Of a DNA stretch of 14,416 nucleotides, positions 6,387-12,406 are shown one piece after another. How positions within the stretch are numbered: the first letter of the stretch is position 1; the number at the start of each line of letters is the position of its first letter. The DNA is from Treponema sp. (GTDB taxonomy: Bacteria; Spirochaetota; Spirochaetia; Treponematales; Breznakiellaceae), in assembly GCA_031271075.1 (NCBI GenBank), contig JAISWN010000170.1, positions 1-14,416 of the forward strand, read 5' to 3'. Made by a program: the position numbers and the translations under genes. The notes beneath the pieces are model-generated. The model was not told where the DNA came from. It did no database searches and saw only the letters and a list, made by a program, of their open reading frames with translations.

Positions 6387-7292
6387 ATGGAAAAGAAAAA
6401 ATTGTTACTGGTAGCCGTTTCGGTTGGCGTATTTTTGACCATCGTTATCAGCGCGTCTATACTGATTTTTAGCCCCCGAAGCGGCGGCACGGCGGTTTCC
6501 GCCTCAAAGCCAATCCCCGTGGGAACGGCGGGGGGAAGCGGCGGGAGCGTCCGGGTGGACGCGCCGCTACGGACCCAGCCGGCCACGGTTGACGCGGCGG
6601 AAATGGTCCGGAACGCCGATAGTATCCAGGGGCTCCAGCCGCCTCCGGCTTCCCCGGAGCCGATCCAGGAACCGAATTTTTACATCGGCAGCGATACCAT
6701 CCAGCCGGAAGCCGCGCCGGCCGAAAAAACCAGGGAAAGTCCCGATACATTGGTCATAAGCGTACCCAAGCCGGCCGCCGCCGCCGTGCGGAGAACTCCG
6801 GGAGCCTCCACAGCCGCCGCCCCGAAACCCGCCCCTGCCCCCGCGAACCGTCCCGCCCCTGCCCAGACAAAACCGGCGGCCGCGAAACCCGCTCCGGCGG
6901 CGCCTAAACCTGCCCCTGCCGCGGCTCAGAAACCCGCCGCCGGGACGAAAGCCGCCTCCGCTTCTCCCGCGGCTAAACCCGCGCCGGCAGCCCGGCCCGT
7001 TGCCGCCGCGAAGCCCGCCCCAGCCAAGCCCGCGGCGGCGCCCAAGGTTCAACAGGATTACTGGGTTCAGACCGGGGCCTTCAACGCGAAGATCCGGGCG
7101 GAAGGGGCCAAGGAAACCCTGGCGGACAAGGGCATTGCCTCGATTATCGACGGCCGGGAAGTGAATGGAAAAACCTGGTACCGGGTCCGGGTAGGGCCCT
7201 ACACCTCCGAAACCGAGGCGCGGTACTGGCTTGCCCTGGTTCAATCCATAGACGGTTTTGACGGCAGCCAGGTGCGCAGCGAACCGCGTTAG
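6387..7292 (+). CDS. Membrane-anchored SPOR-domain protein with Ala/Pro/Lys-rich linker
   Basis: A 301-residue protein with three visible parts. Residues 6-28 form one hydrophobic helix after MEKKK, giving an inner-membrane anchor with the rest probably periplasmic. About 140-221 is a low-complexity linker of KPAPA/KPAAA-type repeats, likely extended and spanning the periplasm. Residues 222-296 form a SPOR domain (WVQTGAF at 226-232, YRVRVGPY at 265-272), the fold that binds denuded septal peptidoglycan glycan strands. Such proteins act in cell division or envelope maintenance (FtsN, DedD and RlpA carry this domain). Start ATG 6387 is preceded by AGGGG (6375-6379). It follows coaE by 72 bases and converges on the aldo/keto reductase nine bases away. 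A role in division is inferred from the domain only. Confidence 0.84.
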   Translation: MEKKKLLLVAVSVGVFLTIVISASILIFSPRSGGTAVSASKPIPVGTAGGSGGSVRVDAPLRTQPATVDAAEMVRNADSIQGLQPPPASPEPIQEPNFYIGSDTIQPEAAPAEKTRESPDTLVISVPKPAAAAVRRTPGASTAAAPKPAPAPANRPAPAQTKPAAAKPAPAAPKPAPAAAQKPAAGTKAASASPAAKPAPAARPVAAAKPAPAKPAAAPKVQQDYWVQTGAFNAKIRAEGAKETLADKGIASIIDGREVNGKTWYRVRVGPYTSETEARYWLALVQSIDGFDGSQVRSEPR

Positions 7293-7301
7293 CGCGGCGT
7301 C

Positions 7302-8165
7302 TTACTGAACCGTCCGCCGGTGTAATGCCTTGAGGTCGATGCGGCCGGCAAAGTCGTTGGCGACAGCCACATTCCGGCGGACCCGCTCGGGGCTGCGCAT
7401 TCCCAGGAGAACCACGTCTAAGAGCGGATTTGAAAGCGCAAACTGGATCAGGGCCGGGGTGTAATCAAAGTTATCTTCCGGGCGGATCATCCTCATCCAG
7501 CGTTGAAAGGCGCCGGATGTGGCGCTCCGCATGGCGGTAAGGCCGAGCCCGCGGTTTTCGGCGGCCAGGAGGCTGCCGAAAGGGCGGTTGGGTTCGTAAC
7601 CGTGCTGAAAGAAGAGGTTGTAGCATAACTGGGCCGCGTCAAAACGGCGGCACTCGATAAAATCGAAGACCGCGGGGTTGTTGTCCTCGCTGGTAAAGCC
7701 GATGAAACGGACGGTTCCTTCCCGCTTGAGCTTTTCCATGGCCTCCAGCATCCCCCCGGGGGCCAGGATCTGCCGGGCCCTTTCGGCGGTGTAGGTGCCG
7801 CCGTGAATCTGGAACAGATCCACATAATCCCGGCGCAGCCGCTTCAGGCTTCCCTCAAGGGATCGCATAACCCCGTCGTAATCGGTGGGTACGCACTTGG
7901 TGGCAAGGAATGTATTTTTCGGATCAACCCCGCCCAGGACCTCCCCGAAAATGCTTTCCGAAACGCCCTTCCCAAAGGCCGGGGCGGTATCGAAATAGGT
8001 CAGCCCCAATTCCAGGGCCGTTTCCAGGGCCTCCCGGATCAGGACTTTGGATTCCCCGCCATCCGGATCGTAAGGGCGGATATAGTTCCGGGCCCCCGCC
8101 ACGGCGCCCCCAAAACCCAAACGGCTCACCGTTACGCCGGTTTTTCCAAATTGCACATATTCCAT
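7302..8165 (-). CDS. Aldo/keto reductase family protein with Phe at the catalytic Tyr position
   Basis: A 287-residue protein of the NAD(P)H-dependent aldo/keto reductase superfamily. The N-terminus (YVQFGKTGVTVSRLGFGG) and the TYFDTAPAFGKGVSE block at 56-70 are typical. By motif position the catalytic tetrad is D59, residue 64, K90 (in LATK) and H121 (in FQIHG). Residue 64 is normally Tyr, as in DTAxxYG, but the codon here (7976-7974, minus strand) is TTT, Phe. The C-terminal LLDVVLLGMRSPERVRRN is the usual cofactor-binding part. AGGAG (8180-8176) supports the ATG at 8165, and a perfect -10 TATAAT lies at 8191-8186. Substrate unknown. Without the tyrosine, normal carbonyl reduction may be weak or the protein may have another role. 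Confidence 0.85.
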   Translation of the reverse strand: MEYVQFGKTGVTVSRLGFGGAVAGARNYIRPYDPDGGESKVLIREALETALELGLTYFDTAPAFGKGVSESIFGEVLGGVDPKNTFLATKCVPTDYDGVMRSLEGSLKRLRRDYVDLFQIHGGTYTAERARQILAPGGMLEAMEKLKREGTVRFIGFTSEDNNPAVFDFIECRRFDAAQLCYNLFFQHGYEPNRPFGSLLAAENRGLGLTAMRSATSGAFQRWMRMIRPEDNFDYTPALIQFALSNPLLDVVLLGMRSPERVRRNVAVANDFAGRIDLKALHRRTVQ

Positions 8166-8193
8166 TAACTCAGGTCTCCTCCCTCATTATAGT
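8165..8193. promoter_or_regulatory. Overlapping divergent promoters between the aldo/keto reductase and DUF1015 genes
   Basis: On the minus strand a perfect TATAAT occupies 8191-8186, about 20 bases before the reductase start codon, with AGGAG between; no good -35 is visible. On the plus strand TTAACT (8165-8170) and TATAGT (8188-8193) have 17-base spacing. The two -10 elements share 8188-8191, so polymerases bound in opposite directions would exclude each other. A second TATAGT (8213-8218) lies six bases before the DUF1015 ATG. Confidence 0.45.
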
Positions 8194-8224
8194 AATATCG
8201 GGGCCCATGGGATATAGTTTCACC

Positions 8225-9697
8225 ATGGCGGAGACAAAAAACAGGGAAGTTTCCGGGGGATCGGCCCCCTCTTCCCCCCTTGAAGACCTGGGCCTTGGGA
8301 TCCCGGAAATACTGCTTCCCCGGCAGGGGATCGATCTCCTGAAATGGGCCGTGGTGGCCTGCGATCAGTTCACCCAGGATGGGGATTACTGGGAGAAGGC
8401 GGGAAGAATCGCCGGGGACGCCCCTTCCACCCTGAAACTCATATTCCCCGAGTTCTACCTGGAGGCCGATCCGCTTTCCCGGGAGGAACGGATTGGGGCT
8501 ATTCACCGGAGCATGGCTGACTATCTTGCCCAAGGGATCTTCGCCCCTCCCCGGCGGGGCTGGGTGTACCTGGAGCGGAGCACCCCCTTCCACAAGATCC
8601 GGCGGGGCCTCGTGGCGGCGGTAGATCTGGAGCGATACCAGTGGGCCGCCGGGGCGAAGAGCCTTATTCGGGCTACCGAGGGTACTTTGAAGGAACGGCT
8701 TCCCCCCCGGATGGATATCCGCCGGGGCGCGCCTCTGGAAAGCCCCCACATCCTCCTTCTCCTTGACGATGAGGGGGACACCCTGTTCCCCGCCCTGACC
8801 GGGATGGCGCGGCGGATGGAGCCGGCCTACCGGAGCCCCCTGATGCTGGATTCGGGGGAAGTAAGCGGCTGGTTTCTCGACGGGGAAGCCCAGTGGAACC
8901 TGGTGGGAGACAAGCTGGCGGAACTCCGCCGCCGGGCAGAGACCCGCTACGGAGGGGATGAAGGCGACCCCTTCCTCTACGCCGTGGGGGACGGCAACCA
9001 CTCCCTGGCCGCCGCCAAGGGGATCTGGGAAGAGTACAAGGCCGCCCACGCCGGGGAAGCGGATCTTATGGAGCATCCCGCCCGCTGGGCCCTGGTAGAG
9101 ATGGAGAACCTCTACGATCCGGGCCTCTCCTTCGAACCCATCCACCGGGTTGTTTTTAACGCCCATGCCGACAGGCTGCTTGATCTCCTCTCCTGGCTCC
9201 CCGGCGCGGCATCCTACCCGGTGGAGGGCCTGGGGAAACTCCGGGAACTGGTTAAGGGGCCCGGCCCTGGGCAGCGGCTTGGTTTTGTTTCGGGGGATCG
9301 CTGTCTGGTTTTTGAGACCCAAATCCCCGGCCTTGCCACGGTAAGCCTCCAGCCCCTGCTGGACAACTTTATCGCCGGGGCAGAAGGCTTCGGGGTCTCT
9401 CCTCCTCCCTCTATCGAAGGTCCCGGGGTCTCTCCTCCCTCTATCGACTACATCCACGGGGAGGAGGAACTGATCCGCCTGGCCGCCGGAGGGCACGGCA
9501 GCCGCCCCGCGGCGGGCATCCTCCTTCCCCCAATCCGGAAGGAGGGCCTTTTTGAAACCATAGCCCGATCCGGCCCCCTGCCCCGGAAAAGTTTTTCCAT
9601 GGGGAAGGCCCGCGAAAAACGTTTCTATCTTGAGTGCCGGCGTTTATTCAACCGGCGGCTGTTTAACCAGGAGCCGCTTGAAAACCTGACGGTTTGA
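8225..9697 (+). CDS. DUF1015 family protein
   Basis: A 490-residue soluble protein of the DUF1015 family, whose biochemical function is not established. Family blocks, counting from ATG 8225: LKWAVVACDQFTQDGDYW (about 39-56), RATEGTLKER with the following PPR (149-162), LESPHILLLLDD (171-182), VGDGNHSLAAAK (254-265) and FEPIHR (303-308). Other starts in frame are ATG 8207, which adds six residues, and a long upstream extension to 7910, which only overlaps the opposite-strand reductase and lacks family similarity. None has a convincing Shine-Dalgarno sequence. TATAGT at 8213-8218 ends six bases before ATG 8225, so a leaderless mRNA is possible. A tandem duplication at residues 389-408 adds a Pro/Ser-rich loop. 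No neighbour suggests a pathway. Confidence 0.83.
   Translation: MAETKNREVSGGSAPSSPLEDLGLGIPEILLPRQGIDLLKWAVVACDQFTQDGDYWEKAGRIAGDAPSTLKLIFPEFYLEADPLSREERIGAIHRSMADYLAQGIFAPPRRGWVYLERSTPFHKIRRGLVAAVDLERYQWAAGAKSLIRATEGTLKERLPPRMDIRRGAPLESPHILLLLDDEGDTLFPALTGMARRMEPAYRSPLMLDSGEVSGWFLDGEAQWNLVGDKLAELRRRAETRYGGDEGDPFLYAVGDGNHSLAAAKGIWEEYKAAHAGEADLMEHPARWALVEMENLYDPGLSFEPIHRVVFNAHADRLLDLLSWLPGAASYPVEGLGKLRELVKGPGPGQRLGFVSGDRCLVFETQIPGLATVSLQPLLDNFIAGAEGFGVSPPPSIEGPGVSPPSIDYIHGEEELIRLAAGGHGSRPAAGILLPPIRKEGLFETIARSGPLPRKSFSMGKAREKRFYLECRRLFNRRLFNQEPLENLTV
9391..9447 (+). repeat. Imperfect tandem duplication inside the DUF1015 gene
   Basis: A 27-base block at 9391-9417 recurs as 24 bases at 9424-9447, differing only by loss of one TCC. 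Both copies begin CGGGGTCTCTCC and end CTCTATCGA, and the copies start 33 bases apart. The frame is kept, giving VSPPPSIEG followed by VSPPSIDY. It looks like a recent slippage duplication in a loop and may vary between strains. Confidence 0.75.
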
Positions 9698-9726
9698 AAC
9701 GGCCCGGTTAAGCGTCAAATTTTTTT
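9687..9726 (+). terminator. Possible terminator after the DUF1015 gene
   Basis: TGACG (9687-9691, just before the stop codon) can pair with CGTCA (9713-9717). The 21-base interior contains short self-complementary pieces, and two As then seven Ts (9720-9726) follow. The U-tract is good but the stem is weak. Confidence 0.35.
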
Positions 9727-9787
9727 CATGATAAAGTATGTTTATCTTTAAAAAAATGGAAAAAAAGACGATATTAAAGGTGGATTT

Positions 9788-11746
9788 ATGGAAAAAGCTT
9801 TCGAACTTTATCCTATTTTGCGAGCTTACTCGAATAAGCATAATTCAGCTTATATAAAGATAGACGAATTTCTCCGTTTTCTCGTTAAATACGCGGCCCG
9901 CATGGCGCCGCAACATCCTGAGTGGAAGCCCTGGACTCAGGAAACGAATGTTAGATTCTGGAACGAGATGAAGGGCTACACAAATGACGGCCGCTGCGTC
10001 CTTTTGACCGATACGACGGAGGGCCGTATTTTTTTACCTTACTTCTATGTGGAAAAGCTCAAGGAAATCTATCAGGATCTTGAAAAAACAGCGGGCTCTC
10101 CCTTTCCCAGTGAGGAATCCCTGGGCTTCACCTTTCCGGAAGACCAGGTCGAGGAACTTAACTTGGAAACCGATCTGATCCCCTATTTTGAGAAACAGAC
10201 CGGATCCTTTCTGCCCATTATTAAACTCCGCTTTCCCGATGATTGGGGCAGCGCCCTCCTCCTTCCGCTCCTGATCCCCCGCCGTATTCTGGAAGCGGCT
10301 ATCTTCAAAATCCGGTATTATCTCATGGAACGGAACAACAGGGATTACATTACCCATAAAATGTATCCCCACATGCAGGGAAGGGAAACCTTTGTCCGGG
10401 ATACCATGGACACGATCATCAGTCATCCCCTGGACTGCGTATCTTCCCTGGAATCCAGCGGGGAATCCACCTTTCTTTTCTGGGCCTGCTTTTGTTTCCA
10501 GATCAAAAGCGATATTGGAAAGAAAAACGAAAGGCTCTCGGGGGATATCGCCGCGGTTCAGGCGGCCTTTGTCATCGAAATCTGCAACAACCTGTTCAAG
10601 AGCCACATCCTGCAGGAACGGGAGCGGGATAACGCCTTCCGGACCTTGGAGGCAAACATGGACAAGGCCCCTTACTACTATACCACAGATTCGATTATCA
10701 AATTCACGAACAGCACGGGAGCGGCTCTGCTGGGCCAGTACAGCAACAAGGATCTGGAAAACTATATCAGGGAAAAAACCGCCGAAAAAGAGAACGATGA
10801 GGTTCCCGCCTGGATTATGATAACAACCAGGAATGGCGAAAAATGGTTCATAAAAAAAGGAAACCTGCTCCACCTGGTAACCCGGCTTCTGTCCGATGCC
10901 CGCCCGTCTATGCTCAAGGAGACAAGTTCCCGCTGGAAACAGTTGATACAAAGTTTTAAGAGTGAACCCGCCATGGAAAACGACGCGGAATTTGACAAAC
11001 TCCTTTTCTCCAGCATCGGGATTGTATCCCCCGCATTAAAAGTATTTCTGGACGATCCCAGGCTTTTCCTGGTCTATACCGAAATTGAGCGGGCCCAGGG
11101 CAAAATTACCCCCCCGGCATCACGGATTTTCCACAACGGCAAGCTTATCCCCATGAACCTTCTATTCGGCTTGAGGCGCAAGGAGATTCTCGCGAGCGTC
11201 AAACTTTCCATGCCCTTCTGGTATTCCATGCCCATTATCAGCCCGATCCTGGCCTTTTTTGCGGGATTCACGCGGAAAAAGGGCGTTCCGCGTCAGGTAA
11301 GCCCAAAACAGGTAAACCAAAAGCAGGTAAGTCCGAAACAGGTAAACCCAAAACAGGTAAATATTAATTCTAAAGAAGCGGTAAGCCCCAAAAGATCCTA
11401 CGCCCAGGAGTTAGTGAATTCCGCGCGGGCAGTTGCGGCTAATCTGGTTCCCCAGGGGAGAACACTGGACGAATACATAAGGGAGGTGGAAAGCCGCTGG
11501 AGCAAGCTGTTGGATAAGCAGGCTCAAAAAAACCTGGTGGAAGACATCAACTCCCTGGTACGGGATAATCTGCGTAAAACCCTGAAGCTGCGGAAGCACT
11601 CCAAACTCTCGGGAGAAGATCTCAAGAATCTTGCCGAGGGGATCGTTAAGGGAACCCCAATCCTGGAAACCCTGAAAGCCAGCCATCACCTCTGCCTTTA
11701 TATGCAGCTTTACATGCTGAAGCTTCTCCTCACTATCCGCCTATAG
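9788..11746 (+). CDS. Protein of unknown function, 652 residues, with a QV(S/N)PK repeat linker
   Basis: I do not recognise this protein. It has no signal peptide, Walker motif or catalytic signature that I can see. Residues 1 to about 473 look globular and mostly helical, rich in aromatic and charged residues, with a cluster of Cys and aromatic residues near 226-240 (TFLFWACFCFQIK). Residues 475-494 (MPFWYSMPIISPILAFFAGF) are hydrophobic and could be a membrane helix or buried helix. They are followed by RKK and five copies of QV(S/N)PK (503-527). Residues about 540-652 form a charged helical C-terminal domain ending in a hydrophobic helix. The ATG at 9788 is preceded by AAAGGTGG (6-7 base spacing). 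The gene is visibly less GC-rich than its neighbours, most of all in the first 70 codons and in the upstream gap. It appears monocistronic. It may be a spirochaete-restricted protein or a transferred gene. Confidence 0.75.
   Translation: MEKAFELYPILRAYSNKHNSAYIKIDEFLRFLVKYAARMAPQHPEWKPWTQETNVRFWNEMKGYTNDGRCVLLTDTTEGRIFLPYFYVEKLKEIYQDLEKTAGSPFPSEESLGFTFPEDQVEELNLETDLIPYFEKQTGSFLPIIKLRFPDDWGSALLLPLLIPRRILEAAIFKIRYYLMERNNRDYITHKMYPHMQGRETFVRDTMDTIISHPLDCVSSLESSGESTFLFWACFCFQIKSDIGKKNERLSGDIAAVQAAFVIEICNNLFKSHILQERERDNAFRTLEANMDKAPYYYTTDSIIKFTNSTGAALLGQYSNKDLENYIREKTAEKENDEVPAWIMITTRNGEKWFIKKGNLLHLVTRLLSDARPSMLKETSSRWKQLIQSFKSEPAMENDAEFDKLLFSSIGIVSPALKVFLDDPRLFLVYTEIERAQGKITPPASRIFHNGKLIPMNLLFGLRRKEILASVKLSMPFWYSMPIISPILAFFAGFTRKKGVPRQVSPKQVNQKQVSPKQVNPKQVNINSKEAVSPKRSYAQELVNSARAVAANLVPQGRTLDEYIREVESRWSKLLDKQAQKNLVEDINSLVRDNLRKTLKLRKHSKLSGEDLKNLAEGIVKGTPILETLKASHHLCLYMQLYMLKLLLTIRL
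11294..11368 (+). repeat. Five tandem 15-base repeats encoding QV(S/N)PK
   Basis: Units start at 11294, 11309, 11324, 11339 and 11354, each beginning CAGGTAA. Copies 1 and 4 differ by one base (CAGGTAAGCCCAAAA and CAGGTAAACCCAAAA), while copy 5 diverges after CAGGTAA. The 15-base period keeps frame and builds a flexible basic linker between a hydrophobic segment and the C-terminal domain of the unknown protein. Copy number is likely variable. Confidence 0.85.
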
Positions 11747-11841
11747 CAAAAACAAGGCGCTTTTCAGGAAGGTTTAAAAAAAAACCGGTTTTTATCTTTA
11801 TCATTAAACCGCCACACATCCTGACGCCCTATATAAGGCGC

Positions 11842-11920
11842 CACGGAATTCCGTGCCCGGCGGTCATGGGCCGCCGGATTTTTACGGCATGGCTCCCAGG
11901 TGTTACCCGTGAAAGCCATG
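11842..11920 (+). promoter_or_regulatory. Structured leader upstream of ssb: palindrome, terminator-like hairpin and SD-proximal hairpin
   Basis: Three elements lie in a row. CACGGAATTCCGTG (11842-11855) is a perfect 14-base palindrome. CCGGCGG (11857-11863) and CCGCCGG (11871-11877) form a 7-bp hairpin followed by A and five Ts (11879-11883), which is terminator-like. CATGGCT (11888-11894) and AGCCATG (11914-11920) form a 7-bp hairpin ending eight bases before the GGAGG of ssb. CCGTGCC (11851-11857) can also pair with GGCATGG (11886-11892, one G-U), which excludes the last hairpin. The middle hairpin could end transcription of the unknown gene or attenuate ssb. TATATAAG (11830-11837) is a possible -10, without a good -35. 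Confidence 0.45.
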
Positions 11921-11938
11921 TCCCTTGCGGAGGCATAT

Positions 11939-12406
11939 ATGAGCAGTAACCTCAACTCTATCCTTATCGAAGGCAACCTGGTACGGGATCCCCTTCTCCG
12001 TTCCACATCAAGAGGAACACAGATCTGTACCTTTACGCTGGCCTCCAACCGTTTCTCCAGGCAGGATTCGGGATTGGAAAAAGAAGTGGGGTTCTTCAAT
12101 GTGGAAAGCTGGTCAAAATTGGCGGAGCATTGTTACAGTCAGGGGCACAAGGGCCGGGGCGTCCGGGTGGTAGGCCGGCTTAAGCAGGACCGGTGGAACG
12201 GGACGGACGGAAAACCCCGTTCCCGGGTAACCATCGTGGCGGAGCATGTGGAATTCCGCCCTGAGTTTAAACGGGAAACAAACGATCCGGCCTCGTACGC
12301 GGATGCGCCGGGCAAGGCTCTTGCCACCGCGGTGGCGGAAGGGTTTCCCCCGGAAGCGGTTGAAGCGGCGTTCATGGCGGCGGAGGCCGAAGAGATGGAG
12401 TTCTAG
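11939..12406 (+). CDS. ssb: Single-stranded DNA-binding protein
   Basis: A 155-residue OB-fold protein that coats single-stranded DNA in replication, recombination and repair. Residues 1-110 carry the SSB pattern: LNSILIEGNLVRDPLLR (5-21), CTFTLASNRF (30-39), FFNVESWSKLAEHC (52-65) and GRGVRVVGRLKQDRW (72-86). The rest is a short disordered region ending in the acidic tip EAEEMEF, which retains the terminal Phe used to recruit partner proteins, although the usual DDDIPF is altered. ATG 11939 is chosen over an in-frame ATG at 11900 because GGAGG lies at 11929-11933 and the OB fold begins immediately. The leader is structured. It is not next to rpsF/rpsR, where many bacteria keep ssb, so it could be a second paralogue. 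Its end overlaps the U32 gene by 35 bases on the opposite strand. Confidence 0.9.
   Translation: MSSNLNSILIEGNLVRDPLLRSTSRGTQICTFTLASNRFSRQDSGLEKEVGFFNVESWSKLAEHCYSQGHKGRGVRVVGRLKQDRWNGTDGKPRSRVTIVAEHVEFRPEFKRETNDPASYADAPGKALATAVAEGFPPEAVEAAFMAAEAEEMEF

Noticed and set aside
6307..6411. 34-codon frame starting inside the coaE stop region
   Set aside because: ATG overlaps the end of coaE, but the frame runs out of phase into the SPOR gene, has no ribosome binding site of its own and no recognisable content.
6567..7244. 225-codon Gly/Arg-rich minus-strand frame
   Set aside because: It is the antisense reading of the Ala/Pro/Lys linker of the SPOR protein.
7284..7297. CCGCG/CGCGG stem-loop over the stop codon of the SPOR gene
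   Set aside because: The 5-bp stem has no T-run on either strand, so it is not supported as a terminator.
7910..8224. Upstream extension of the DUF1015 frame
   Set aside because: The extra 105 codons overlap the opposite-strand aldo/keto reductase, have biased Pro/Arg composition and precede the normal family N-terminus.
8165..9496. 443-codon minus-strand open frame
   Set aside because: It is antisense to the DUF1015 gene, which carries five conserved family blocks.
10034..10951. 305-codon minus-strand open frame
   Set aside because: It is antisense to the unknown 652-residue gene. The plus frame is longer, has a Shine-Dalgarno sequence and shows more normal protein composition.
11780..11793. 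AAAAACCGGTTTTT palindrome after the unknown gene
   Set aside because: As RNA it would form only a weak A-U stem with a 4-base loop. It may be chance in an AT-rich gap, so I did not call it a terminator or operator.
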